A stretch of 64,000 nucleotides of DNA. Origin: Hyphomicrobiales bacterium. GTDB taxonomy: Bacteria > Pseudomonadota > Alphaproteobacteria > Rhizobiales > Xanthobacteraceae. Position numbers and translations under genes: made by a program. The stretch lies in assembly GCA_021730985.1 (NCBI GenBank), contig JAKFYI010000019.1, positions 1 through 64,000 on the forward strand, in the 5' to 3' direction. This document shows, piece by piece, positions 42,025 through 50,319 of this stretch; the stretch's first letter is position 1; each line of letters opens with the position of its first letter. The notes under the pieces were generated by a model. That model was not told the DNA's origin and ran no database searches. It worked only from the letters and a program-made list of their open reading frames with translations.

Positions 42025-43569
42025 ATGTTGAACCGGCGGGCTTTCGTGGCTGGCTCTGGCGCCTTGGGCGCCGCGATGCTCGGCACGATCGACGTGACCA
42101 CCGGGCAGGGCGCGGTCGGCACGCGCCGTTCGGTGCGCGGCATGAGCCTCAACGATCCCGATCTCGCGGCCTACAGCCGCGGCGTCGCCGCGATGAAAGC
42201 GCTGCCGGGCTCCGATCCGCGCAACTGGAATCGCTTTGCAGCGATCCACGCCAACTTCTGTCCGCACGGCAACTGGTACTTCCTGCCGTGGCACCGCGGC
42301 TATCTCACCGCGCTGGAGGGGATCATCCGCGACCTCGCGGACAAGCCCGACTTTGCGCTGCCCTACTGGGATTGGAGCACCGAGCGGCAATTGCCGCAGG
42401 CCTTTGCGGCGGGCAATCCGCGCACCAATCCGCTCAACCATCCGCGTCCCGAATTTTCGCCTAACGAGGCGCTGCCCGACGACATGGTCGGCGCCCAGGT
42501 CATCTCGCGCATTCTCGGCAGCCCCGATTTCGAGGCCTTCGGCAGCGCCAGGCCGCGCGGGCAGAACAGCGCGGGATCGCAATGGCAGCGCCGCATCGGC
42601 GCGCGGACCGAGCTCGAATTCAATCCGCATGATGGCGTGCACGGCTCGCTCGGCGGCAACATGGCGACGGTGGCGACCGCGTCGCGCGATCCGGTGTTCT
42701 ACCTGCATCATGCCAACGTCGATCGCATCTGGGCGATGTGGAACGCGCGGGGCAACGCCAACAGTCCCGAGCCGTTCTGGCGGAACTTCGCGTTCAACCG
42801 CAACTTCATCAATCCGGACGGCTCGCCCTGGAACGTCACCGTGAACGGTCTGCAGTCGCCCGCAGCGCTCGGCTACCGCTATGACGACGAGGAGGGGCCG
42901 TTCGCGGCCGACGTCGACTTTGGGGGACAGGCCGCGGCGGCCGATAATCCGCTCGGCAGTTCGCTGTCCACATATCGGAAAGTGGCCGACAACGTGCTGC
43001 CGCGCGCGAAAGGCTCGCTGCAGCGGGTCGGCTTGCGGAGCGGCGGCGCGTTCTACATGGCCGCCGCCGACAACGAGCGTGCGGCGTCGCACGAGCGCTC
43101 GATCAGTATCGAGGTTCCGCTCGGTCGGCCGCTGAGCGATATCATCAAGTCCGGCCCAATGGCTTCGGCATCGCCTGCGGAGCGCCGCCGCGACCGGCAG
43201 TGCGTGTTCGCGGTGCTGCGCGACTGCGACACGCCGACCGATCCAAGCACGCGGGTTCGTGTGTTCGTCAACCGCGAGGGCGCCGATCCGCGCGCGCGCA
43301 CCGGAGATCCGCACTACGTCACGTCGATGAGCTTCTTCGGCACGGGGCACAGCGATCATCATGCCCAGCACGGCGGGCATGACAGCGCAGCGCTTGGGGG
43401 TGGCAGCACCTCGATTTCGGTCGATCTGACCCAGGCGCTGACGCGGCTGCGCGGCACGCGGACCTTCCGCACCGACAAGATCACGCTGCAGTTGATGCCG
43501 ATCTGCCGTCGCGGCAATCCCGAAACCAGCGTGACGCGGCCGCGCCGCGTCGAAATCGCCATTCTTTAA
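42025..43569 (+). CDS. Tyrosinase-family type-3 copper protein (exported)
   Basis: 514 residues. The N-terminus has a twin-arginine-like signal (NRRAFVAGSGALGAAML), so it probably exports folded by Tat. Copper site A: His75, His81 and His90 (AIHANFCPHGNWYFLPWHRGYL). Copper site B: His202, His206 and the HH pair at 228-229 (NPHDGVHGSLGG, then DPVFYLHHANVDRIWAMW). Residues about 240-514 form a C-terminal region with beta-rich character that may cover the active site, as in plant polyphenol oxidases. The ATG has GGAGG upstream. The next gene encodes a protein similar in layout to this tail. Confidence 0.92.
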   Translation: MLNRRAFVAGSGALGAAMLGTIDVTTGQGAVGTRRSVRGMSLNDPDLAAYSRGVAAMKALPGSDPRNWNRFAAIHANFCPHGNWYFLPWHRGYLTALEGIIRDLADKPDFALPYWDWSTERQLPQAFAAGNPRTNPLNHPRPEFSPNEALPDDMVGAQVISRILGSPDFEAFGSARPRGQNSAGSQWQRRIGARTELEFNPHDGVHGSLGGNMATVATASRDPVFYLHHANVDRIWAMWNARGNANSPEPFWRNFAFNRNFINPDGSPWNVTVNGLQSPAALGYRYDDEEGPFAADVDFGGQAAAADNPLGSSLSTYRKVADNVLPRAKGSLQRVGLRSGGAFYMAAADNERAASHERSISIEVPLGRPLSDIIKSGPMASASPAERRRDRQCVFAVLRDCDTPTDPSTRVRVFVNREGADPRARTGDPHYVTSMSFFGTGHSDHHAQHGGHDSAALGGGSTSISVDLTQALTRLRGTRTFRTDKITLQLMPICRRGNPETSVTRPRRVEIAIL

Positions 43570-43586
43570 GCTGCGGAGTGATGTAG

Positions 43587-44090
43587 ATGATGACCGCAAC
43601 GATCAAAGTCTTGAAATCGAGAGCGATGCGTTGCGCGGTGCAGACCGTCGCGGCCTTCTGCATCACGATGGCCGCTCTCTCGATGGTGATGCGCGCCGAG
43701 GCGCAACAAACCGCGACATCGAACATGCCCGCCCGCGTCACGGTGTCGATCCCGCAGGAAGAGGGCGGCGGTCTCGCCACCCTCGAAGTTGTGATCAGCG
43801 CGTTCCGCAAGCCGCCGTCCGGCAACATCGGCGGCGTGGTCCGGATCAAGGGTGCGGGCGGCAACGCGGTCGAGGTTGGCCGCTTCTCGATCTTCCCGGC
43901 GCAATCGTTCACCGCCTCGACGTCGGGCGAAGAGCAGCGCTACCGCTTCGATGTCACGCGCGCGCTCAAGCAGCTTGGCGTGAGCGCAGGCTCCGCTGAG
44001 GTCGAAGTGGCGCTGATCGACCGCTCCAACGGTCCAGTCCCGGCCGGCGCGGAACTGCAACTCGGCAACGCGCGCATCTCGATGCGGTAA
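43587..44090 (+). CDS. Exported protein resembling a tyrosinase C-terminal domain
   Basis: 167 residues with a signal peptide (cleavage near RAEAQ). The mature protein reads ARVTVSIPQEEGGGLATLEVVISAFRKPPSGNIGGVVRIKG and later QRYRFDVTRALKQLGVSAGSAEVEVALIDR. It is set out like the tail of the tyrosinase upstream (VDLTQALTRLRGTRTFRTDKITLQLMP). I read it as a free-standing, KFDV-like beta domain; this rests on my comparison by eye and is not proved. It starts 17 bases after the tyrosinase gene with GGAG upstream, so the two are co-expressed. It could be a helper or cover for the copper enzyme. Confidence 0.65.
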   Translation: MMTATIKVLKSRAMRCAVQTVAAFCITMAALSMVMRAEAQQTATSNMPARVTVSIPQEEGGGLATLEVVISAFRKPPSGNIGGVVRIKGAGGNAVEVGRFSIFPAQSFTASTSGEEQRYRFDVTRALKQLGVSAGSAEVEVALIDRSNGPVPAGAELQLGNARISMR

Positions 44091-44095
44091 AGGAG

Positions 44096-45121
44096 TTAGC
44101 GTATCGCCTTCCGCGCGCGGTCGATGATGTCCTTGGGCGACGCGTAGAGCCTGGCGATCACCTCCTGGACCTTGGCGCCGGACAACGGCTCGATATCGAC
44201 CCGGGCCTTCTCGGCGTCCTCCAGGAACTGCTTGTCCACCACGGTCTTGTCGAAGGCGGCGCGCAGCATCGCAAGCTGCGCCGGCGGCGTTTCCGGCGGC
44301 GCGATGTAGGAGCGGTGGAAGATGGTCTGGCTGACCACCAGCTCCACCACCTTGCGGTCGGTCTCGTTGTCGATGAACTTCCACACCGGCGGCACGCCGA
44401 GCTTGGTCAGCTCCGGATGCGGCTCGATGCTGACCTGGAGCAGGATGTTCGCCTTGTTGTCGCGCAGCCAGTCGGGCCGCTGCGACTTGAAGCTCGACCA
44501 GTCCCAGCCGCACATGCCGTCGATTTCGCCACGCTCCATGGCGAGCGCCATGTCGGGCGTGCCGCGATAGCCCGCGACCACGTCATAGATTGCGCCCGAT
44601 GTGTTGCGGTGCAGGTGGCCGTATTCGTAGGTGGAGTCGCTCGGCCCGCTGCTGCCGAACTTGACGCCCTTGACCTTGCGGGTGTCCTCGAACGTCGAGA
44701 TCTTGGTGCCCTTGAGCGTGGCGCAGACGCGCGTGCCGCTGTTGGCGGTGCCGATGTACTGCACCTTGGTCGGATCGAACAGCGGCGCCGCGCGCTCGTC
44801 GAGCAGCGGTCCCATGATCGCGCCCGGCATGATCGCGCCGATGCTGGTGCCGTCCTTCGGCGCGATCGCGGCGATGTACTGCGCCGCCTTGTTGCTGCTG
44901 GCGCCCGGCATGTTCTTGACGACGATGTTCGGGTTGCCGGGAATGAAGCGGCCGATGTGGCGCGCCACCACGCGGGCGTAGATGTCGTAGCCGCCGCCCG
45001 GGCCGCCGCCGACCACCATTTCCATCGTCTTGCCGGTGAAGTCCTGCGCCGACGCGGGCGCCGCCAGAGCGGCAGCCGCGATCGTCGCGGCAAGGCGCAA
45101 GCCCGATCGTATGAGCAGCAT
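44096..45121 (-). CDS. Bug-family tripartite transporter receptor, divergent subtype
   Basis: 341 residues with a signal (…PASAQDF). It differs from the array members: FTGKTMEMVVGGGPGGGYDIYARVVARHIGRFIPGNPNIVVKNMPGASSNKAAQYIAAIAPKDGTSIG has the longer IPGNP insert, and MERGEIDGMCGWDWSSFKS lies where others have simple loops. The same features recur in the receptor at 53436. GGGGAGG precedes the ATG. Large plus-strand open frames opposite it are shadows. Confidence 0.92.
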   Translation of the reverse strand: MLLIRSGLRLAATIAAAALAAPASAQDFTGKTMEMVVGGGPGGGYDIYARVVARHIGRFIPGNPNIVVKNMPGASSNKAAQYIAAIAPKDGTSIGAIMPGAIMGPLLDERAAPLFDPTKVQYIGTANSGTRVCATLKGTKISTFEDTRKVKGVKFGSSGPSDSTYEYGHLHRNTSGAIYDVVAGYRGTPDMALAMERGEIDGMCGWDWSSFKSQRPDWLRDNKANILLQVSIEPHPELTKLGVPPVWKFIDNETDRKVVELVVSQTIFHRSYIAPPETPPAQLAMLRAAFDKTVVDKQFLEDAEKARVDIEPLSGAKVQEVIARLYASPKDIIDRARKAIR

Positions 45122-45358
45122 GAGCGACCTCCCCAGGCCCGGATTTTCCGCAAGGTTAGGTTAAGCGGCGGCGTCCGACAATCGGCCGCCGGGCGCGCCG
45201 GCGCGGGGCCCAAGACGGAGGCCGATGGTGACAAAGCCTTGAATATCCACACCTTGCGAAGCACGGCACCAGAATGCCGCAATGTTTCGGCACCAAGGCC
45301 GCGTTGCGCCGGGGCTGCTTCTCCCTTAGTTTGGGCCCCGAAATCGGAGACCTGGGCC

Positions 45359-45697
45359 GTGTCCAAGCCGCATTCGCTGCCATTTTTCGTTGCTGTCGCG
45401 CTGCTGGGGGCCGCTTTCCTGGCGCCGCCCGCGCTGGCCTTCACCTTCGAGGACGGCAAGGGCAACACGGTGCCGAAGTTCGACCTCGACGAGCAGGCGC
45501 GTCAGTTCCGCGCCAAGCCGGAGCTCGATCTCTCGACCGGCGACAAGAAGGGCGTGGCGACGCCGTTCGGCAATCTTCAGTTCGGCGTCGATCGCAATTC
45601 CTCGGCGTTTGGCTCCCCGATGTTCGGCGGCATCAGCGACGCCAACCGCAAGCACTACGACCGCATGTTCTCCCACGACAACCTGCAAGGCCGCTGA
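45359..45697 (+). CDS. Small exported hypothetical protein
   Basis: 112 residues from a GTG with GGAGA eight bases upstream. A signal peptide (FFVAVALLGAAFLAPPALA) leads to a short, polar mature protein: FTFEDGKGNTVPKFDLDEQARQFRAKPELDLSTGDKKGVATPFGNLQFGVDRNSSAFGSPMFGGISDANRKHYDRMFSHDNLQGR. I recognise no family. The 237-base gap upstream belongs to the divergent Bug gene and shows no other gene. Confidence 0.72.
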   Translation: MSKPHSLPFFVAVALLGAAFLAPPALAFTFEDGKGNTVPKFDLDEQARQFRAKPELDLSTGDKKGVATPFGNLQFGVDRNSSAFGSPMFGGISDANRKHYDRMFSHDNLQGR

Positions 45698-45752
45698 GGC
45701 GGGGCGGGCGGTTACACCCCTTCGCGATTAGCCGATCTCAACAACACGCGAC

Positions 45753-45781
45753 TTGACATTCGGACAATTTTGTCCGATATT
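45753..45781 (+). promoter_or_regulatory. Promoter and operator of hicAB
   Basis: TTGACA (45753-45758), a 17-base spacer and GATATT (45776-45781) form a sigma-70-like promoter. The spacer holds the inverted repeat CGGACAA-TT-TTGTCCG (45761-45776), a fitting site for HicB autorepression. It lies 16 bases before hicA. Confidence 0.65.
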
Positions 45782-45797
45782 GGCCGGCGCTCGGGCC

Positions 45798-45998
45798 ATG
45801 AACAAGCGCGATCGATTCATTTCCGAACTTCGGGATGAGGCCCGCAGCAAAGGTCTTTCGTTCCGCGCCGAGAATTGGCGCGGCAAGGGCGGACACATGA
45901 TGGTCTTTGCCGGCGACCGGCTGACCACTGTCCCGTCGCGCGAAATCGATCCGAAGACGGCGCGCAAGATCAGGAAGCAGCTCGGCCTCGCGGATTGA
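45798..45998 (+). CDS. hicA: HicA-type mRNA interferase toxin
   Basis: 66 residues, start at the ATG following the operator. The HicA fold is visible: MNKRDRFISELRDEARSKGLSFRAENWRGKGGHMMVFAGDRLTTVPSREIDPKTARKIRKQLGL, with the catalytic His33 in GKGGHMMV. HicA degrades mRNA without needing ribosomes. It precedes the antitoxin gene by 39 bases, as usual for hicAB. Confidence 0.88.
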   Translation: MNKRDRFISELRDEARSKGLSFRAENWRGKGGHMMVFAGDRLTTVPSREIDPKTARKIRKQLGLAD

Positions 45999-46037
45999 GG
46001 CCATTGGGCACATGCCCGGCATCGAGGAGTCTTTGAA

Positions 46038-46472
46038 ATGCGATCCTACGTCTATCGCGCCGAATTCGAGCGGGGTTCGCGGCGCGGCGTTGTCGTGAGC
46101 TTCCCTGACGTGCCGGAAGCAATCACGGAGGGCCGTGACATGGCCGACGCTCGCGTCATGGCCGAGGAGGCATTGGGTCTGGCGTTGCTGTCCTACCCGG
46201 AGCGCGGTTTGCCGCTGCCCAAGCCGCGCGCAAACGGCAAATCGCTGGTGCCTGTGTCGGTTGCACCTGACGTTGCGGCCAAACTGGCGGTGCTGGAGTC
46301 TTTCGTCAGCGCCGGGATTACGAAGACCGAACTGGCCCGCCGCATCGGCAAGGACGAAAAAGAAGTGCGCCGTATTCTCGACCCCAAGCACGCGACGAAA
46401 TTGCCGGCACTGACGGCGGCATTGGCTGCGCTCGGCAAGCGGCTGGTGGTGGGTGTGATGGAGGCGGCGTGA
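46038..46472 (+). CDS. hicB: HicB-type antitoxin
   Basis: 144 residues. The N-terminal half is the degenerate RNase-H-like HicB fold (YVYRAEFERGSRRGVVVSFPDVPEAITEGRDMADARVMAEEALGLALLSYPERGLPLPKP). The C-terminal half has a helix-turn-helix (ESFVSAGITKTELARRIGKDEKEVRRILDPKHATKLPALTAALAALGKRL) that would bind the palindrome upstream of hicA. AGGAG lies eight bases before the ATG. The module looks intact. Confidence 0.9.
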   Translation: MRSYVYRAEFERGSRRGVVVSFPDVPEAITEGRDMADARVMAEEALGLALLSYPERGLPLPKPRANGKSLVPVSVAPDVAAKLAVLESFVSAGITKTELARRIGKDEKEVRRILDPKHATKLPALTAALAALGKRLVVGVMEAA

Positions 46473-46485
46473 AGCAATTGCGACC

Positions 46486-48114
46486 TCACACCCCCTTCGC
46501 CATCTCTCTCAATTTGAATTTCTGAATCTTGCCCGTGCTGGTCTTCGGCAGTTCCACGAACACCACATGGCGCGGGCATTTGTAGCTCGCGAGATTGTCG
46601 CGGCACCACTTCACCAGATCGTCGGCGCTGGCGCTGTGCCCCGGCTTCAACTCGACGAACGCGCACGGCGTCTCGCCCCATTTGTCGTCGGGCTTCGCCA
46701 CCACCGCTGCGGCCTGCACCGCCGGATGCTTGTACAGCGCGTCCTCCACCTCGATCGATGAGATGTTCTCGCCGCCTGAGATGATGATGTCCTTGGAGCG
46801 ATCCTTGAGCTGGATGTAGCCGTCGGGATACATCACGCCGAGATCGCCGGAGTGAAACCAGCCGCCCTTGAAGCCGTCGCCGGTGGATTTCTCGTTCTTC
46901 AGATAGCCCTTCATCACCACGTTGCCGCGGAACATCACCTCGCCGAGCGTCTCGCCGTCGCGCGGCACCGGCTGCATGGTCTCGGGGTCGAGCACGTCGA
47001 GGGCTTCCAGCATGTGGTAGCGGACGCCCTGCCGCGCCTTCTTCGAAGCCTGCTCGGCCGGCGGCAGCGCGTCCCAGGCGCTGTTCCAGTCGTTGACAAC
47101 CGCGGGGCCGTAAACCTCGGTGAGCCCATAAACATGAGTGACGTTGAAACCAGCGGATTTCATGCCCGCCAGCACCGCTTCGGGCGGCGGCGCCGCCGCG
47201 GTCGCGAACTGCACCACATGCGGAAGCGGTTTCTTCTCATCGGGTGGCGCGTTGAGCAGTGCCGACATCACGATCGGGGCGCCGCACAGATGCGTGACCT
47301 TGTGCGCGGCGATCAGGTCGTACATCGCCTTGGCGCGCACCTGGCGCAGGCAGACGTGCGTTCCGGCAACCACCGACAGCGTCCACGGGAAGCACCAGCC
47401 GTTGCAGTGGAACATCGGCAGCGTCCAGAGATAGACCGGATGCTGGCCCATCCCGCAGGTGATGACGTTGTTGACGGCCAGCAGATGCGCGCCGCGATGG
47501 TGATAGACCACGCCCTTGGGATCGCCCGTGGTGCCCGACGTGTAGTTGAGCGCGATGGCGTCCCATTCGTCTCCCGGCATGGGCCATTCGAACGCCGGAT
47601 CGCCTGTGGCGACCAGCGCCTCGTATTCGATGGCGCCGAGCCGGTCGCCGGGCCCCGAGAACTCCGGATCGTCGTAGTCGATAATGAGCGGCCGCGCCTT
47701 GGCGAGCGCCAATGCATCCTTCGCCAGCTTGGAGAACTCACGATCGACGATCAGGACCTTGGCCTCGCCGTGGTCAAGCTGGAACGCGATGATCGCGGCG
47801 TCGAGCCTGGTGTTCATGGTGTTGAGCACTGCGCCGGCCATCGGCACGCCGTAGTGGCACTCCAGCATCGCCGGCGTGTTGGCCAGGATCGCCGACACGG
47901 TGTCGCCGCGCCCGATGCCGCACCGTTGCAGCGCCGAGGCGAGCCGCCGCGTGCGCGCATAGAACTCGGCGTAACTGCGCCGCAACGCCCCGTGGACGAT
48001 CGCGGTGTGATCCGGAAACACCGACGCCGCGCGCTCCAGCAGGGTGAGCGGCGTGAGCGGCTGGAAGTTCGCCGGATTGCGGCCGAGGCCGGTGTCGTAG
48101 GGAGAGTTCGCCAT
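46486..48114 (-). CDS. Acyl-CoA synthetase, AMP-forming (medium-chain/DmdB-like)
   Basis: 542 residues of the ANL superfamily. LNYTSGTTGDPKGVVYHHRGAHL is the AMP-binding P-loop; HVYGLTEVYGP, WFHSGDLGVMYPDGYIQLKDRSKDIIISGGENISSIEVE and the catalytic lysine in LPKTSTGKIQKF complete the set. The close likeness of the first third (MNTRLDAAIIAFQLDHGEAKVLIVDREF) to 3-methylmercaptopropionyl-CoA ligase and acyl-CoA synthetases of that group makes medium-chain acids likely substrates. Single gene; the exact acid is unknown. Confidence 0.9.
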   Translation of the reverse strand: MANSPYDTGLGRNPANFQPLTPLTLLERAASVFPDHTAIVHGALRRSYAEFYARTRRLASALQRCGIGRGDTVSAILANTPAMLECHYGVPMAGAVLNTMNTRLDAAIIAFQLDHGEAKVLIVDREFSKLAKDALALAKARPLIIDYDDPEFSGPGDRLGAIEYEALVATGDPAFEWPMPGDEWDAIALNYTSGTTGDPKGVVYHHRGAHLLAVNNVITCGMGQHPVYLWTLPMFHCNGWCFPWTLSVVAGTHVCLRQVRAKAMYDLIAAHKVTHLCGAPIVMSALLNAPPDEKKPLPHVVQFATAAAPPPEAVLAGMKSAGFNVTHVYGLTEVYGPAVVNDWNSAWDALPPAEQASKKARQGVRYHMLEALDVLDPETMQPVPRDGETLGEVMFRGNVVMKGYLKNEKSTGDGFKGGWFHSGDLGVMYPDGYIQLKDRSKDIIISGGENISSIEVEDALYKHPAVQAAAVVAKPDDKWGETPCAFVELKPGHSASADDLVKWCRDNLASYKCPRHVVFVELPKTSTGKIQKFKLREMAKGV

Positions 48115-48244
48115 GCGGCCCCAAGTCTAGCACTCGGTTCCGCCGCCGCCACAGGCGGTTGCCCACGCGTGGCGCAACGTAAAGCCCGGCTTCATACGAA
48201 ATAAGTTGCCACCATTTAGCCGCAACAAATGACAGGAAGTTCCC

Positions 48245-48270
48245 GGAACTGCCGCCGCTCGCCGGGCGTT
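48245..48270 (+). promoter_or_regulatory. EcfG-type general stress promoter
   Basis: GGAAC (48245-48249), 17 bases and CGTT (48267-48270) match the alphaproteobacterial EcfG consensus GGAAC-N16/17-CGTT. It lies 38 bases before the ATG of the small Gln/Gly-rich gene, right for a transcription start near 48278. Confidence 0.65.
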
Positions 48271-48307
48271 GGCCTAGGTCGGGGAGAACTCCAAGGAGTA
48301 GCAGTCC

Positions 48308-48487
48308 ATGAGCAATCCGAATCAGAACCAAGGCGGCCAGCAGAACCAGGGTGGCCAGCAGGGTGGCCAACAGCAGGGCGGGCAGAATCAGAAGCCCGGC
48401 CAGCAGCAGCAGAACCCGGGCCAGGGCGGCCAGCAGGGCGATCAGGCCGGCAAAAAGCCTGGCCAGCAAGGCCAGCAGAACCGCTAA
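48308..48487 (+). CDS. Gln/Gly-rich disordered small protein
   Basis: 59 residues, almost only Gln, Gly, Asn, Pro and Lys (SNPNQNQGGQQNQGGQQGGQ and on to GKKPGQQGQQNR). No fold or membrane segment is visible. AAGGAG lies nine bases before the ATG and an EcfG-type promoter is placed just upstream; an intrinsic terminator follows. That gives a complete single-gene transcript. It resembles hydrophilin-like stress peptides in composition, which fits the promoter, but I know no named family for it. Confidence 0.82.
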   Translation: MSNPNQNQGGQQNQGGQQGGQQQGGQNQKPGQQQQNPGQGGQQGDQAGKKPGQQGQQNR

Positions 48488-48521
48488 CGCAACTGCTGTA
48501 GTTTCAAGTTCCCGTGATTCA

Positions 48522-48554
48522 AATCCCCGGCAGCGGTGCTGCCGGGGATTTTTC
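48522..48554 (+). terminator. Rho-independent terminator after the Gln/Gly-rich gene
   Basis: ATCCCCGGCAGC-GGT-GCTGCCGGGGAT is a 12-bp stem followed by TTTTTC. It lies 35 bases after the stop and just before the convergent TauE gene, and could serve both. Confidence 0.85.
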
Positions 48555-48560
48555 TTTGGG

Positions 48561-49322
48561 CTAGCCCAGAAGCTGCGTGAGGCCCTGGCGCGTCAGCTCG
48601 ATCCCGATCGCCAGCACCAGCAGATTGGTGATCTTGTAGAACAGCGCTTCCGGCGTGATGCGGACCAGCCAGACGCCCAGCATATTGCTCACGATTGCGA
48701 GCGGGATGAGCAGCGCCGAGGTGACGAGGCCGGAGGTCGAGAACTGGCCGAGCGCGAAGTAGGGCGCGACCTTCATCGCGTTCACCATCGCGAAGAACCA
48801 CACCGTGGTGCCGACGTAGATCATCTTTTCCAGCCGCTGCGGCAGCACGAACGCGAAGTAGGGCGGCCCGCCGATCTGAATCAATGTCGAGGTGAAAGCG
48901 GCCGCGCCGCCCCAGAACGCGCCGTGCGAGGCCTTGGGCTGCGCGATCTCGTCGATGCGTTTGCGCTTCAGCCACGCGTTCAGCGCAAAGCCGAGCGCGA
49001 TCAGTCCGACCGATAGCCGGATCACGCCCTCCGACACATGCGCCGCGAACAGCCAGGCGGCGCCGACGCCGACCACGGCGCCCGGCAGCATCACCTTCAA
49101 ATTCCAGGGATCCCAGACGCGGCGGTAGATCCAGCACGACAGCGCATCCTGCAGCAGGATGATCGGCAACAGGATGGCCGCGGCCTCAAGCGGCGGCAGC
49201 ACCAGCGCGAGCAGCGGCGTCGCCACCATGCCGATGCCGGAGAAGCCGCCCTTCGACAGCCCGAGCATGATCACCGCCGGGATGGCGAACGCGTAGAACA
49301 GCGGGTCGGTGATGAATGTCAT
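48561..49322 (-). CDS. TauE/SafE-family sulfite exporter-like permease 1
   Basis: 253 residues, about eight helices. The start at 49322 is chosen because the membrane part begins right there (MTFITDPLFYAFAIPAVIMLGLSKGGFSGIGMVATPLLALVLPPLEAAAILLPIILLQD). The conserved G-x-x-K-G-G-F motif and LIQIGGPPYFAFVLPQRLEKMIYVGT are family features. TauE/SafE proteins export sulfite, sulfoacetate or related anions. It lies 96 bases after a paralogue of identical length on the same strand. Confidence 0.88.
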   Translation of the reverse strand: MTFITDPLFYAFAIPAVIMLGLSKGGFSGIGMVATPLLALVLPPLEAAAILLPIILLQDALSCWIYRRVWDPWNLKVMLPGAVVGVGAAWLFAAHVSEGVIRLSVGLIALGFALNAWLKRKRIDEIAQPKASHGAFWGGAAAFTSTLIQIGGPPYFAFVLPQRLEKMIYVGTTVWFFAMVNAMKVAPYFALGQFSTSGLVTSALLIPLAIVSNMLGVWLVRITPEALFYKITNLLVLAIGIELTRQGLTQLLG

Positions 49323-49370
49323 GGGGGACGGATTTGGGGGACGGATCGGGAGGACGGGAGCGCGGTTAAA

Positions 49371-49389
49371 GCCCGGATGCGCTCCGGGC
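49371..49389 (-). terminator. Weak terminator between the two TauE genes
   Basis: On the minus strand GCCCGG-AGCGCAT-CCGGGC is followed by TTTAA. It lies 30 bases after the second TauE gene's stop. Confidence 0.45.
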
Positions 49390-49418
49390 GCCACCCGGTT
49401 TCCCGCATGGCTGCATGG

Positions 49419-50180
49419 TCAGCGCCACCACAGATCGGCGACCGAGCCGCGGATCAGTTCGACCGCGATCAGGAACATCAGCACGTAGGCGATCTTGAAG
49501 AACAGCTCGACCGGCGTCCGCCGCACCAGCCAGATTCCCACGAAGTTGGTGGCGACCGCGACGGGAATGAGCGCCGCGCCCACCAATAGATTTTCGGCCG
49601 TCATGTACCCGAGCGCGGCAAACGCGGGGATTTTGATGACATTGCTGGACGCGAACAGGATCGTCACGGTGCCGACGTAGGTCAGCTTGTCGAGGTTCTG
49701 CGGCAGCAGGTGCATCTGCCACGCCGGTCCGCCCGCGTTCGCCAGCATGGTGGTGACGCCGCCGATCGTTCCGAAGATGACGCCTGTCGCGGTGTTGGGG
49801 CGGATGTAGCGCTCCAGCCGGCCGCTCAACCAGTGGCGGATCACGAACAGCGCGGCGATCAGCCCGATCGCGAGCCGGATGTGGGCGGGCGTCAGCGAGG
49901 CGGCGAGCAGCCAGGCCACGCCGATGCCCGCGGCCATGCTCGGCAGCATGATCTTGAGATTCCAGGCGCTCCAGTTGTGCCGATAGGTCCAGACCGTCAG
50001 CACGTCCTGGGCGATCGCGGTGGGAAGGATGATCGCGGCCGCCTGCAGCGGCGACACGAACAGCGACATCAGCGGCAGCGCCATCACGCCGATTCCGAAG
50101 AACCCGCCCTTCGACACGCCAAGCAGCGTGACGCCGAGCAGCGCGGCGGCGACAAACCAGGGGTCGGAGAGGAGATGCAT
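49419..50180 (-). CDS. TauE/SafE-family sulfite exporter-like permease 2
   Basis: 253 residues, starting at the ATG at 50180 where the hydrophobic part begins (MHLLSDPWFVAAALLGVTLLGVSKGGFFGIGVMALPLMSLFVSPLQAAAIILPTAIAQD). The longer upstream frame runs through a palindromic repeat and is rejected. It keeps G-V-S-K-G-G-F and TMLANAGGPAWQMHLLPQNLDKLTYVGT. The two permeases match all along, so they arose by tandem duplication and may pair or share a substrate. Confidence 0.88.
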   Translation of the reverse strand: MHLLSDPWFVAAALLGVTLLGVSKGGFFGIGVMALPLMSLFVSPLQAAAIILPTAIAQDVLTVWTYRHNWSAWNLKIMLPSMAAGIGVAWLLAASLTPAHIRLAIGLIAALFVIRHWLSGRLERYIRPNTATGVIFGTIGGVTTMLANAGGPAWQMHLLPQNLDKLTYVGTVTILFASSNVIKIPAFAALGYMTAENLLVGAALIPVAVATNFVGIWLVRRTPVELFFKIAYVLMFLIAVELIRGSVADLWWR

Positions 50181-50218
50181 GCGTGGGATGGTTGGGTGCG
50201 GCTCAGAGTTCAATCGCA

Positions 50219-50256
50219 CGTCATGGCCGGGCTTGTCCCGGCCATCCACGTCTTTT
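50219..50256. repeat. Dispersed palindromic element (ATGGCCGGG type)
   Basis: ATGGCCGGG-CTTGT-CCCGGCCAT is a perfect 9-bp hairpin within GTCATGGCCGGG…CATCCACGTC, a repeat shape often seen between genes in Bradyrhizobium-like genomes. It separates the TauE pair from the divergent prpE-like gene. Confidence 0.6.
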
Positions 50257-50319
50257 TGCAGGTGCGACGGTGGCTTGCAAAACTCCCATGCAGGCTCACA
50301 ATCGCCACGGAGGAACCCC

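Noticed and set aside
44315..45697. A 460-codon plus-strand frame through the Bug gene
   Set aside because: It is antisense to a clear receptor gene; its N-terminal part is His/Arg/Asp-rich shadow sequence. Only the last 112 codons from the GTG at 45359 form a real signal-peptide protein.
48510..48560. GATTCAAATCC looks like a tRNA T-loop
   Set aside because: No anticodon arm or D arm precedes it; the segment is the base of the terminator of the Gln/Gly-rich gene.
49323..49346. Direct repeat GGGGGACGGAT twice, 13 bases apart, before the first TauE gene
   Set aside because: Short, only two units and simple G-rich sequence; not enough to claim a regulatory site.
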